This document shows positions 23,535-37,308 of a stretch of 64,000 bases of DNA, piece by piece (the first letter of the stretch is position 1; each line of letters starts with the position of its first letter). The stretch comes from Atherinomorus stipes. Lineage: Eukaryota > Chordata > Actinopteri > Atheriniformes > Atherinidae. The DNA lies in assembly GCA_023101725.1 (NCBI GenBank), contig JALJCO010001134.1, positions 248,001 through 312,000 on the forward strand. Direction: 5' to 3'. The notes beneath the pieces were generated by a model that had not been told where the DNA came from, did not search any database, and saw nothing but the letters and a program-made list of their open reading frames with translations. The translations under genes were made by a program, and so were the position numbers.

Positions 23535-24510
23535 CTGTGCGTTCAGACCAAGAGCGACTAAAGCTGTAAAATCGCCGGAAGTCATTCACTTTCAATGGAC
23601 AGGAGCGACAAGAGCGAATAAAGCAACAGAAGCGACGAGCTACAAAAGTTGAGCGATTAGAGCGACTAAACAAAGTTAAAAATAGTTTAACTTTATGCAA
23701 ATTGGCTATGACACGTTGCGGCTGTAAAACCCTGACAACCAATTGGAATGTTTGGCCTGAGTCTCCTACGGCTGCAAAAAGCAACAGAGGCCAAACTTTT
23801 TGCAGGTTTCTATGAGCCCCAAACGCGAAACTTGCCTGCTAATCGAGCGCCTAGCATGCTATGTTTATGGGACGATATGATTTATAAATATGGAAAGAAC
23901 TATGTTATAATAATAATAATTGACAGGGATAAAAATACGTATTTCCCTTTTGTCCCTCGTCTTGACATTTAGTTTGAGAGTAAAGGCCTTTTCACACTGC
24001 GAATAAACAGCACGAAATTGCGAATAATTCGGAGGAGAAATATCGACGCATTTGTCTATACACACCTGCTCCGACGCGAAATTACGATGATGCTAGAACA
24101 AACTCGCATCTGTTATTCCAGAGGAACGTGAGCGCATGCAGCAGTGACGGAGGGAGAGACGAGAGACGACAGGGAAACTTCTGGATGCTGGAAACAGCTG
24201 ATCTCACCGTGGAGATGCCAAATGGGGATTTTAAATACAACACCTGTAGCTAATAACCTCGAATGGCTACAAAATGTAGGCAAAACACTGCTACTTCAGC
24301 TATAGCACCCCCCCACCCCCACAGCCCCGTTTGCCAAACAATAGTGCTGCAACACGAAGGTGATAACACCTGAGCCATAATGATGCAGTAACAGCGACCA
24401 AGCGACACCTCTCTCTTTTTCCTTTCTCTTTTTGCCTGCAACCAGCTCTGTGACGGTCAGAGCGCCTTCTCTGATTGGTGGATTGTGTATCTGTCGGATG
24501 CGAATATTAA

Positions 24511-26207
<1,697 letters not shown>

Positions 26208-26737
26208 TTAAGAAAATCGACCCCAGTTCGAAAAAATAAACGTCGCAAAATCGCAAGACGGAATTTTGATATATAAATAAATAAATAAATATCCGGAGTA
26301 GGTGTGTAAAGGCCTTTAGAGATAAATGAGTGAAGATCTGCAGATGCAGATCAGTGAAGATGATGTACTTAACTAAGCTACAACATTATTTTGTTTTGGG
26401 GTGTAATTTAATCAGTTATGTCCAGACCGTTGTTTTTCAGTAGGAGACGGATTTCTGGTTAATCACAGGCTACAACTTGTCAAAGCACAAGGCAGCAATC
26501 ATGAAAAGCATCACTGCAAAAGCTCTGCTAATGGTAAAAAGCATACGGTCCTTTTAAAAGGATATGCAAAATTGAACGTGATGTCATAAGCGACTTGAGC
26601 GACAAAAGCGAACAGATTTTTTGTAGCAGCTATTTTTATGAGCGACAAAAGCTATTTTACAGCTTTAGTCGCTCTTGGTCTGAACGCACAGTAAGGTCAC
26701 ACTTTGTTTCACACACTGGTGAAAAGCTACTCCTGAT

Positions 26738-26939
26738 GAAACTGGAAACATGGACTCCTCTGGACTTTCCTCCACACGTATGAAGGGAAGCAGAGAGGAA
26801 GAGTGTGGTCTGTGATGTCAAAGCCATGTTTGTCGTTTATAAATAACAGCTCAGATTTAAATGTGAAAATCTGTATTTTGCTGTCAGATTGTGTAGTTTT
26901 GATAACCTGCAGCTGTGAAGAAGCAGGTTCTCATGGTTT
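26738..26939 (+). repeat. 202-bp duplicate of the 6.5-kb gene's 3'UTR
   Basis: Compared by eye with 6525-6726: equal length, about two mismatches (ACTCTT/ACTCCT and CACATATG/CACGTATG) and no indel seen. The copy carries only UTR, with no coding sequence or poly(A) tail, so it looks like a DNA-level duplication rather than a retrocopy. Confidence 0.9.
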
Positions 26940-28319
26940 CATTTTTATTTCAGTTAATGAAAATGTTTTTTCGTTAGTTTTAGTTAACTATAATAGCTTT
27001 GATATGTCTACAGTCAAACTGTCTTATATCCAGACTTGTACCCTCCAGCATCCAAGTTCAATTTTCTATACTGTACAACATAATTACTTGTTAATTTTGC
27101 CTTTTTTTAATTGGAAATTTGATTTAAACAAAGATTGTTGATCCCGAGAAAAATCAACTGATCAAATGTTTTATATTTTGCATTTCATTTCTTTTAAATC
27201 CCCCCGATGTCTCTTGTGACTGAACACAGAGACTTTGTCACTACCATTTACCTCCACTAGATGGAGGTAAAGATCCTGCAGTGATGCTACAGGAAGGTCA
27301 GGTGACAAATTATTCTGAATGTTGGTGGACAACAGATGGATCATCATCATCCAAAGACAGAACATAATGTCTTTACTGTACTTACGAGCTTTTTATGTTA
27401 TAATAAAGTTCAACATTCAATCTTGTTAATATGTCTGACCTCTGAAATATCAGAGATGGCATGCACTACAGAGAGCCATATAGGAAATATTGATATATTC
27501 TCTGATCATTAGGAGCAGTTCATCCATCTAGTCTGATAGTTGTTATTGGCGGTTACACCTATATAAACTTGTATTGGCTACCGTGGGTTTCTTCAAAATA
27601 ATGTGGTCTCATCTGGGCAGACTGAGGGTACAAGGCTGCTGGGCTGCTTGAATATGGGCTCTGAAGCATCGTCCACATGTCTGGGAGGGAGGACGTAGAG
27701 GTGAGCGTGCATGCATGCATGGGTATCTGGGGACGAGTGCCTCCACTCCATTACCCAATATCTTTGTACTACTGATATATCGCTTTTTGACTGCATAGTC
27801 TTGTGTTAAATGAGAGGAGAACTATATGAGTATAGTTATAGGAATTTATTTATTTTTGTTTGTGTGCAATTCCTGTTGTTTTGGCTTCATTATATGTACC
27901 CATGCAATTGCTGAAATGCTGAATTTGAAAAAAAATCTTAAAATTGACCTCATCTTATTAATATGTTTTCAATCTTGTCATCACATTTTAGAAATAAAAC
28001 GAAATGTATTACCCTTTCCATTAATATCAATAAATAAATGAGAGAAGAATAAATTCTGAAATGTTTATTTAGAATTGTGAGATCACAGATCTGTCTCTAA
28101 AGACAGATAGATTGACACTTTAATCAAAATGATCTTGGACCAGCTTGTCCAGCGCACATGGGCTTATAAGACACTCAACAAACAAACAAGATAACAGGTT
28201 ATATACTTCTTGAAATGTACAAAGCTCAAACAGGATACAGGACTCTGTCATCTGTCCCTGGCTTTGCTGAAAAAAGATACAAATGCAAAAATTTCTGTAC
28301 ATAGGATCCAACTTAGAAT
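26940..28319. other. Intergenic; no gene seen
   Basis: AT-rich. The only point of note is CTCCACTAGATGGAG near 27252, shared with the region near 7588. Short frames have no recognisable motif. Confidence 0.5.
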
Positions 28320-28495
28320 ATTTTTTTATCCAGTAGCCAAAACAAATCTGCATGATTTCTGTTTACACACTCAGATAAGACAAGTCTTAGATCCGAGTAC
28401 AGAGGACAATAAAGGACAAAATGATATTCATCTTCTACCACATTAAGGTCACAGAGTGAATATACCCTCTCCTCTTTAGGCACAAAATGATTAAC
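28320..28495 (-). pseudogene. LINE C-terminal zinc-binding fragment
   Basis: The minus-strand reading contains C-x2-C followed by VVEDEYHFVLYCPLY, the conserved zinc-binding motif found after the reverse transcriptase in several LINE groups (zf-RVT). No RT core is seen next to it, and the frame breaks soon after. It is a degenerate fragment close to the GIMAP copy 3 stop. Confidence 0.65.
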
Positions 28496-28698
28496 AGCTT
28501 AAAAGTGATGATTTTTCTGGATTATTATACTTGAAAGAGTATTTCAGCACAATGAGTAACATTTGTTTGCCACATAAATCAAGTTACCAATACATGACTG
28601 TTTATTAGCAAGCAGTTTCCTCTATAGAAAGTATAAGTCAGAAGCAATATGACTAAATCAAACCATGCTGTTTATGTGGCTGTCTGAGCTGAAGCACA

Positions 28699-29524
28699 TC
28701 ACTGAATAGTGCAGCTGTGTGTCTGTAATGCATCTCCCACTGCAGCTCCCATCAGATCTCTCACTGGTCCAACATCAACACCTGAAGTTGTCAAACAGCC
28801 CACAGCCGGGCCTGCATAGCTTTGGTCTGCCTGCCTTCTCGTAGAGCTTTCATCTGTCTGTTTTATCGCTTTTTCAATCTCCATTTTTTCTTTCTGTATG
28901 TCAATCATAACCTCTTTTTTAGCTCTCTTAACTTTTCCTAACATCTCAGTGGTGTAGTATCTTCCTCCATTCCTCTGAACCAGTCTGTTGATCTTGTTCA
29001 GCAGCTCTCTGACCTGAGACACATCTCTGTCTCTGTTGTTGAAGACATGATATCCTCCTCTACACTGTCTGATCAGCTCCTGGAGAGCAGGATTTCCATC
29101 AATAACCTCTTCTATGGTAATATCATCTTCCTTCAGATCATCTCCATGGGTGAACAGGACCATGGTGTAATCTGCAGCTTCTTCTCCAAACATCTTTTCA
29201 TTACTTTCATGGTTTTTTGTTCTTCTTTTGTAAATCTGTTCAGCTGAGTCACGATGAGGAACATATGAGGACCCGGAGCAGCATGGGAGACACACTTGGA
29301 CACCTCTGTATTTATGCGCTTCTGATATCCAGTGTTAAACAGACCTGGAGTATCAACTACTGCCAGAGTTTGACCCTCAAACTCTCCCAGCTCCTTCTCA
29401 CATTCTGTTACTGAAGAATGATGCTCGAACCAAAAGGTTCCCTTTCTAAGATGGTGTTTCCTGTTGCGCTCTTTCCTGCTCCAGCTTTTCCTATCAGAAC
29501 AATCCTCAGCCTCTGATTCACGAT
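28699..29524 (-). pseudogene. GIMAP GTPase copy 3, frameshifted
   Basis: Recognisable GIMAP exon 2: DTPGLF, the APGPH segment, FTHGDD and [16 protein letters not shown] are all present, and it begins after a TTTTTCAACAG acceptor like its paralogues. Compared with copy 1 it has one extra base near 29510 and a net loss of one base near 29415-29425. The P-loop ([13 protein letters not shown]) is therefore read in a different frame from the regions on both sides. Another shift near 29195 separates the G3 half from the THGDD half. No 22-bp first exon like those of copies 1 and 2 was found upstream. The C-terminal helix is longer and diverged. Probably a pseudogene, unless sequence errors or alternative splicing are involved. 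Confidence 0.8.
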
Positions 29525-30187
29525 CTGTTGAAAAACGTTCAAGCAAAGACATTAAAAGACAAAGTTCTGAAAGTTATCATTAAATCTAATTTTGTAATCA
29601 ACACTGAAAACAAGTCAATGAGTCTGTAATCTGTAATCTGTAATCTACATTTACATCCCAGCTGTGTGGTCTGACAAACTTTGAGGGAGAAAAACAATCT
29701 TAAGGTCAAACACACAGAAGAGAGGTCATAAGAGCTAAAGACAGTCCTCATACTCATCAGAGTAATGTCAAGACAGCAAAAACCTTTTTTCTTGGTGTGA
29801 TAATTGTAGAAAACAGCAGAAGGAAGCGTTTCTATCACTGGTTTTACTTCAATGTTACTTTATTTGGACTGAACTGATGCTGTAAATCTGTCTGAACCAA
29901 CTTATTGATCTGTAACATCCTCATCTTTGAACTCTGTCCCAACAAGCTTTTAAGAGCATTTCCTGTTAATTAGTTTTTCTCTTTGGTTTGTCTCAATTCT
30001 TGAAACAGAAATTTGATTCTCAGAACTTTAAGTTCATTTGGCAGAACAGGAACATTTCTCACAACATCATAGCTCACTTGCAGAAGCTCATATCTCTTCC
30101 AAAACTGTTCACTCGTGCTTCAGAACTTCATTTCTTTCCCATATAAACAGTCAGAATCACCAACATGTACAGATCCTTCTCACTTAC

Positions 30188-31723
30188 CTAGGCTTGTGTC
30201 ATCAAACAGGTTGGACCTTAGTGGTTCAAACATGCGACCTCTCGCCCCACTTTAAACTCTGAAGAGCTGGTTGGTCGGCTGAGGGATGAAAAATCATCAC
30301 ATTTATCTTTATTCTTTTACAATCAATGAATCAATTACAGTCACATTAATGTCTGTTTTAGGTTGGATGAGTTTTCACTTTCCTGTAGTTTGATGGTTTA
30401 TTTCAAACCTGCTCTACACAACTTTTACAACATTAATATCTTCTAATCTCCTTCTCAGATGTTTGAAGAGGAAAAGGTGGAAGTAAAAGTTCAGTTCTCA
30501 TCACAACTCTCACTTCTTCAATTCAAAACAGATCCACCGCTGTGTTTACCCAAGAAGTTAATGTTCACAGTCTAGTTTCAAGTCATTATTGCAACTCGTC
30601 CACGGGACCCGTAACCTCACGTCTACGTAAGTAGCCGAGGTGCCAAGCAAACACTCAGACACGTGGCAGCCATGACGCCTACGAGGACCCGTTGCTAACA
30701 GCAAAAACATCCCAGCCCTTATCTAAACTGTAAACTACAAACAGAACTTCTTTAAACATCTTTATATATTTATCTCCAGATTTAACGAGTTCATGGAAGA
30801 TATTTTGATTTACAGTCAACAAAATGTAGAATTACCTTTGTGTCTTCTTAAAGTCGATGCGTTCTTCCATGGAACCAGAACTTCTGCTCAATCTTTTAAA
30901 AACAGACATTGATACAGTCATGAGAAACACAGATACCTCTAAGATTTAACAGGTTTTTAATCGTCTGCTTCTAACAACATATGCAGAAGAGATGCTTCTC
31001 ATTCAGTCTCCGAGATCCACACACATGTCACCATTTCAGTTACACAATGAGGTACTTTGGAGTGAAGACTTTAATTTATAAGCATTTCATGTTTTTCTCC
31101 CCAATTTGGGGTCTTGTGGGGAAAATCCAGGTCACATGGAAGCTTGTGTGTATTTTTACAGCCAGGTTAAAACCACTGACAGGTCATCTGTATTTGCATT
31201 CTTGTTGGATGATTGCAGGCTGAGTCTCTTCATGAGCTTCAATTATCCTGCTATTATTAACCCTTTCATTCCCGTAGAGGCCGTAAGAATAAACCTGGTT
31301 TTTCTCACATTGTTCCTGAATTCTGGTTCAGTTTTAGTCAAAGTTAATAATTACTACATGATGAAGTATTTAATTCCCTCTTTCATAACATTACCTGTCA
31401 GGCAGGTCAAGGGGTAAGCCATCGGCCTGTTCGAAATCTGCAGATGGGTAATACTCTTGTCTCCAGTTCTTCCTCTCCTTCATCTCTGCAGCAGGAAGAG
31501 AAACTCTGTTATTATTTTCATCACATATGTGGTTCATTCTGGTCAAAAAGGCCATTTTCACTGATTCAGAATAATCTCTGTATGAAGGCTGATCAGTTCT
31601 CCTACTGAGTGTCTTTATATCAGCAAAACAGACCAGTTGCATTTCTGTAAACAACTGGGACTCAAAACCAGTGGTGGAACCAGCCTCTCCACAACCAGAA
31701 CAGGTGCACATTAGTGGTTCCAT
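30188..31723 (-). pseudogene. Cassette unit 1 (exons AB, C, D)
   Basis: AB 31395-31723 (starts MEPLMCTCSGCGEAG; ends in phase 2 at CAG|GTAATG), C 30836-30892 (57 bp, open, phase 2 to phase 2, with GSMEERIDFKK), D 30188-30278 (91 bp instead of 89). The 2-bp excess in exon D shifts the frame into a TAA, so this unit, the one nearest GIMAP copy 3, is broken at its last exon. AB and C remain open. Confidence 0.55.
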
Positions 31724-32428
31724 TCCAGTATCTCACAGTCCAGCATTCCCAGTAGTGAATAAGAGCGCAATGTTACTGATGACTGGAAACTGTTTCTTAC
31801 TGGAAGATTAAAAAAATCTACTGAAGGTGCCGTCCTCCTGTACAGACTCTGAACTCTGATATTTAACCACGTCCTTCATCTAACAGAGCTTTGCACTGGG
31901 AGCACTGGGAGAATGACAACATCTGACGCTCTGATCCAGTCATGGATCTGTGAGATGAAGGACAGACAGCAGGAATCTGAAATCACCAAACAGGTGTGTT
32001 GGTGGAGTTAAACACTGTAAAGCAGCAGATCAGCTTCCTTCTGCTGTTTTCTACAATAATCACCAAGAAAAGTTTCTGTTACTGGTTTTACTTCAATGTT
32101 ACTTTTATTTGGACTGAACTGATGCTGTAGATCTGTCTGAACCAACTTCTTCATCTGAAACATCCTCATCTTTTGAACTCTGTCCCAACTTAAGATCATT
32201 TTCCTGTTAATTAGTTTTTCTCTTTGGTTTGTCTCAATTCTTGAAACAGAAATTTGATTCTCAGAACTTTAAGTTCATTTGGCAGAACAGGAACAGTTCT
32301 CACAACATCACAGCTCACTTGCAGAAGCTAATATCTCTTCCAAAACTGTTCACTCGTGCTTCAGAACTTCATTTCTTTCCCATATAAACAGTCAGAGCCT
32401 CCAAAATGTACAGATGCTTCTCACTTAC

Positions 32429-33850
32429 CTTGGCTTATGTCAGGAAACGAAATGGACCTTTTGAACGGGAATGGATCTCCCATCCCAGTTATAAACTCTG
32501 AAGAGCTGGTTGTTTGGCTGAGGGATGAAAAATCATCACATTTATATTTATTCTTTTACAATCAATGAATCAGTTACAGTCACATTAATGTCTGTTTTAG
32601 GTTGGATGAGTTTTCAGTTTCCCCAGACTTCATGTTCACAGTCTAGTCTGCAGGAGCGTCTCTAGTGTTCAAGTTAACACTGACACTCGTCTGCGGGACC
32701 CGTAACCTCACATCTACGTGAGTGGCCGACGTGCCAAGCAAACGCTCAGACACGTGGCAGCCATGACGCCTACGAGGACCCGTTGCTAACAGCAAACACA
32801 TCCCAGCCCTTATCTAAACTGTAAACTACAAACAGAACTTTAAAAAAAAACATTTTTATACATTTGTCTCCAGATAAACAAGTTTAAGGAAGATATTTTG
32901 ATTTATAGTCAACAAAATGTAGAATTACCTTTGTGACTTCTTAAAGTTGAGTAACTCCTCCATGGAACTATCCTTCAACGAATTACAGTCACTATCAGAC
33001 TCAGATGAGCTATTAGAAACAGACATTGATACAGTCATGAGAAACACAGATACCTGTAAGATTTAACAGGTTTTTAATCGTCTGCTTCTTACAACATGCA
33101 GAAGAGATGCTTCTTATTCAGTCTTCAAGATCAGCACATCTCACCATTTCAGTTACATAATGAGGTATTTTGGAGTGAAGACTTTCATTTATTAGCATTT
33201 CAAGTTTTTCTCCTAAATTTGGGGTCTTGTGGGGAAAATCCAGGTCACATGGAAGCTGTGTGTATTTTTACAGCCAGGTTAAAACCACTGACAGATCATC
33301 TGTATTTGCATTCTAGTTGGATGATTGCAGGCTGAGTCTCTTCATGAGCTTTAATCATCCTGCTATTATTAACCCTTTCATTCCCGTAGAGGCCGTAAGA
33401 ATAAACCTGGTTTTTCTCACATCGTTCCTGAATTGTGGTTCAGATTTAGTCAAAGTTAATAATTAATACAAGATGAAGTATTTAATTCCCTGTTTCATAA
33501 CATTACCTTTCACGAAAGTGTTGGGCAAATGGCTTTAGGCGCAAGCTTTCTGCTTCTTTTAACAATGAAGATGAGGAGTACTCTTGTCTCCTGTTCTTCC
33601 TCTCCTCCATCTCTGCAGCAGGAAGAGAAACTCGGTTATTATTTTCATCACATTTGTTGTTCATTCTGGTCAAAAAGGCCATTTTCACTGATTCAGAATA
33701 ATCTCTGTATGAAGGCTGATCAGTTCTCCTACTGAGTGTGTTTATACCAGCAAAACAGACCAGTTGCATTTCTGTAAACAACTGGGACTCAAAACCAGTG
33801 GTGGAACCAGCCTCTCCACAACCAGAAGAGGTGCACATTAGTGGTTCCAT
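32429..33850 (-). CDS. Cassette unit 2, all exons open; NLR-linker-like
   Basis: AB 33507-33850, C 32929-33009, D 32429-32517. All three are open and their phases agree (2, 2, then 1 at the final donor CAAG|GTAAGT), giving about 171 codons with no stop. AB starts MEPLMC and has several Cys. C encodes CNSLKDSSMEELLNF and D encodes DPFPFKRSISFPDISQ. C resembles the SLKSDRSMFEPVNF repeat exons of the NLR gene at 57.6-60.1 kb, so the product looks like the disordered N-terminal linker of fish NLRC3-like proteins. A CTGCTGCAG acceptor-like site between A and B (near 33614) may mean a small extra intron. The downstream partner exon is unknown. Function unknown. Confidence 0.5.
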
Positions 33851-34570
33851 TCCAGTATCTCACAGTCCAGAATAATCCAGTACAGCATTCCCAGTAGTGA
33901 ATAAGAGCGCAATGTTACTGATGACTGGAAACTGTTTCTTACTGGAAGATTAAAAATCTACTGAAGGTGCCGTCCTCCTGTACAGACTCTGAACTCTGAT
34001 ATTTAACCACGTCCTTCATCTAACAGAGCTTTGCACTGGGAGCACTGGGAGAATGACAACATCTGACACTCTGATCCAGTCATGGATCTGTGAGATGAAG
34101 GACAGACAGCAGGAATCTGAAAACACCAAACAGGTGTGTTGGTGGAGTTAAACACTGTAAAAGCAGCAGATCAGCTTCCTTCTGCTGTTTTCTACAATAA
34201 TCACCAAGAAAAAGTTTCTGTTACTGGTTTTACTTCAATGTTACTTTTATTTGGACTGAACTGATGCTGTAGATCTGTCTGAACCAACGTATTCATCTGA
34301 AACATCCTCATCTTTTGAACTCTGTCCCAACTTAAGATCATTTTCCTGTTAATTAGTTTTTCTCTTTGGTTTGTCTCAATTCTTGAAACAGAAATTTGAT
34401 TCTCAGAACTTTAAGTTCATTTGGCAGAACAGGAACAGTTCTCACAACACCACAGCTCACTTGCAGAAGCTCATATCTCTTCCAAAACTGTTCACTCGTA
34501 CTTCAGAACTTCATTTCTTTCCCAGATAAACAGTCAGAGCCTCCAAAATGTACAGATGCTTCTCACTTAC

Positions 34571-36585
34571 CTTGGTTTATGTCAGGAAACAAAATGGACC
34601 TTTTGAACGGGAATGGATCTCCCATCCCAGTTATAAACTCTGAAGAGCTGGTTGTTTGGCTGAGGGATGAAAAATCATCACATTTATATTTATTCTTTTA
34701 CAATCAATGAATCAGTTACAGTCACATTAATGTCTGTTTTAGGTTGGATGAGTTTTCAGTTTCCCCAGACTTCATGTTCACAGTCTAGTCTGCAGGAGCG
34801 TCTCTAGTGTTCAAGTTAACACTGAAACTCGTCTACGGGACACGTAATGTCACGTCAACGTAAGTAGCCGACGTGCCAAGCAAACGCTCAGACACGTGGC
34901 AGCCATGACACCTACGAGGACCCGTTGCTAACAGCAAAAACATCCCAGCCCTTATCTAAACTGTAAACTACAAACAGAACTTTAAAAAAAAACATTTTTA
35001 TACATTTGTCTCCAGATAAACAAGTTTATGGAAGATATTTTGATTTACAGTCAACAAAATGTAGAATTACCTTTGTGACTTCTTAAAGTTGAGTAACTCC
35101 TCCATGGAACTATCCTTCAACGAATTACAGTCACTATCAGACTCAGATGAGCTATTAGAAACAGACATTGATACAGTCATGAGAAACACAGATATCTCTA
35201 AGATTTAACAGGTTTTTAATCGTCTGCTTCTTACAACATGCAGAAGAGATGCTTCTTATTCAGTCTCAAGATCAACACATCTCACCATTTCAGTTACATA
35301 ATGAGGTATTTTGGAGTGAAGACTTTCATTTATAAGCATTTCATGTTTTTCTCCTAAATTTGGGGTCTTGTGGGGAAAATCCAGGTCACATGGACATATG
35401 TATGGACATATGTATATATATATATATATATGCACACATGTAGAGAATGAGTGTATGTGTGTTGGTGTATATATATGCATATATATATGTGTGTGGGTGT
35501 ATGTATGTATATGTAGATATGTTTATGTATGTGTATGTATGTGTGTAGGTATGTATATATACATACACTTGGATGTGACTGTTAGTGTGAATTAGTGTGC
35601 ATTAGAAAAGTGTATGTGTATGTAGAGAAGAATGTAATGGCAACGACAAAAGTAAATTGAACTGGTTAGATCACATGGTTCTATGACAGTGAGGAAGTAC
35701 ACAGTCGTCTTGACTTGCTGTGCTTTATGGTTTGTTTTGATTGTTTCTGTGTATGTATAGGTGTATATGTATGTATATATGTGTATGTATGTATCTATGT
35801 ATATACATATATATAGATTATTGGAGATTTTGTTTTAATGTCCATATAATTTTATTATTATTGTTTTATTTTATTTGTTTGTTTTTTATTGTATTTTTTT
35901 GTGGGACCCCAGGAAGAATAGCTGTAGCTTGCTACAGCTAATGGGGATCTTAAATAAACTAAACTAAACTTAACTAAACATGGAAGCTGTGTGTATTTTT
36001 ACAGCCAGGTTAAAACCACTGACATGTCATCTGTATTTGCATTCTTATTGGATGATTGCAGGCTGAGTCTCTTCATGAGCTTTAATTTTTCTGCTATTAT
36101 TAACCCTTTCATTCCCGTAGAGGCCGTAAGAATAAACCTGGTTTTTCTCACATCGTTCCTGAATTGTGGTTCAGATTTAGTCAAAGTTAATAATTAATAC
36201 AAGATGAAGTATTTAATTCCCTATTTTATAACATTACCTTTCACGAAAGCGTTGGGCAAATGGCTTTAAGCGCAAGCTTTCTGCTTCTTTTAAAAATGAA
36301 GATGAGGAGTACTCTTGTCTCCTGTTCTTCTTCTCCTCCATCTCTGCAGCAGGAAGAGAAACTCGGTTATTATTTTCATCACATTTGTTGTTCATTCTGG
36401 GATCAAAAGGCCATTTTCACTGATTCAGAATAATCTCTGTATGAAGGCTGATCTGCTTCTCCTACTGAGTGTGTTTATACCAGCAAAACAGACCAGTTGC
36501 ATTTCTGTAAACAACTGGGACTCAAAACCAGTGGTGGAACCAGCCTCTCTCCACAGCCAGAACAGGTTCACATTAGTGGTTCCAT
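34571..36585 (-). pseudogene. Cassette unit 3, indels in AB and LINE in intron
   Basis: AB 36238-36585, C 35071-35151, D 34571-34659. C and D are open and almost identical to unit 2. AB has at least three small indels relative to the other units (an extra TC near 36549 and single extra bases near 36400 and 36453), so its frame is lost. A 584-bp LINE tail interrupts the AB-C intron at 35394. Confidence 0.55.
35394..35977 (+). mobile_element. 5'-truncated LINE insertion in unit 3
   Basis: Flanked by the direct repeat ACATGG (35388-35393 and 35978-35983), which is present once in the other four units, so it entered after the units duplicated. The body is nearly identical to 18797-19370, ending in GGGGATCTTAAATA and AAACT units. 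It starts within the TATG microsatellite of the LINE 3'UTR. Confidence 0.92.
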
Positions 36586-37308
36586 TCCAGTATCTCACAG
36601 TCCAGAATAATCCAGTACAGCATTCCCAGTAGTGAATAAGAGCGCAATGTTACTGATGACTGGAAACTGGGTTTCTTACTGAAGATTTAAAATCTACTGA
36701 AGGTGCCGTCCTCCTGTACAGACTCTGAACTCTGATATTTAACCACGTCCTTCATCTAACAGAGCTTTGCACTGGGAGCACTGGGAGAATGACGACATCT
36801 GACACTCTGATCCAGTCATGGATCTGTGAGATGAAGGACAGACAGCAGGAATCTGAAAACACCAAACAGGTGTGTTGGTGGAGTTAAACACTGTAAAGCA
36901 GCAGATCAGCTTCCTTCTGCTGTTTTCTACAATAATCACCAAGAAAAAGTTTCTGTCACTGGTTTTACTTCAATGTTACTTTTATTTGGACTGAACTGAT
37001 GCTGTAGATCTGTCTGAACCAACTTCTTCATCTGAAACATCCTCATCTTTTGAACTCTGTCCCAACTTAAGATCATTCCTTCCTGTTAATTAGTTTTTCT
37101 CTTTGGTTTGTCTCAATTCTTGAAACAGAAATGTGATTCTCAGAACTTTAAGTTCATTTGGCAGAACAGGAACAGTTCTCACAACACCACAGCCCACTTC
37201 AGAAGCTCATATCTCCTCCAAAAACTGTTCACTCGTACTTTTGAACAGCATCTCATTCCCCAGATAAACAGTCAGAGCCTCCAAAATGTACAGATGCTTC
37301 TCACTTAC

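Noticed and set aside
36739..36942. Possible extra exon with a CSQC motif (SFSQCSQCKALLDEG) in each cassette unit
   Set aside because: A fair acceptor (CATCTCACAG) exists, but the donor is poor (GTTAAA), the frame stops at once and no second zinc-ligand pair is seen. Worth a check with RNA data but not supportable.
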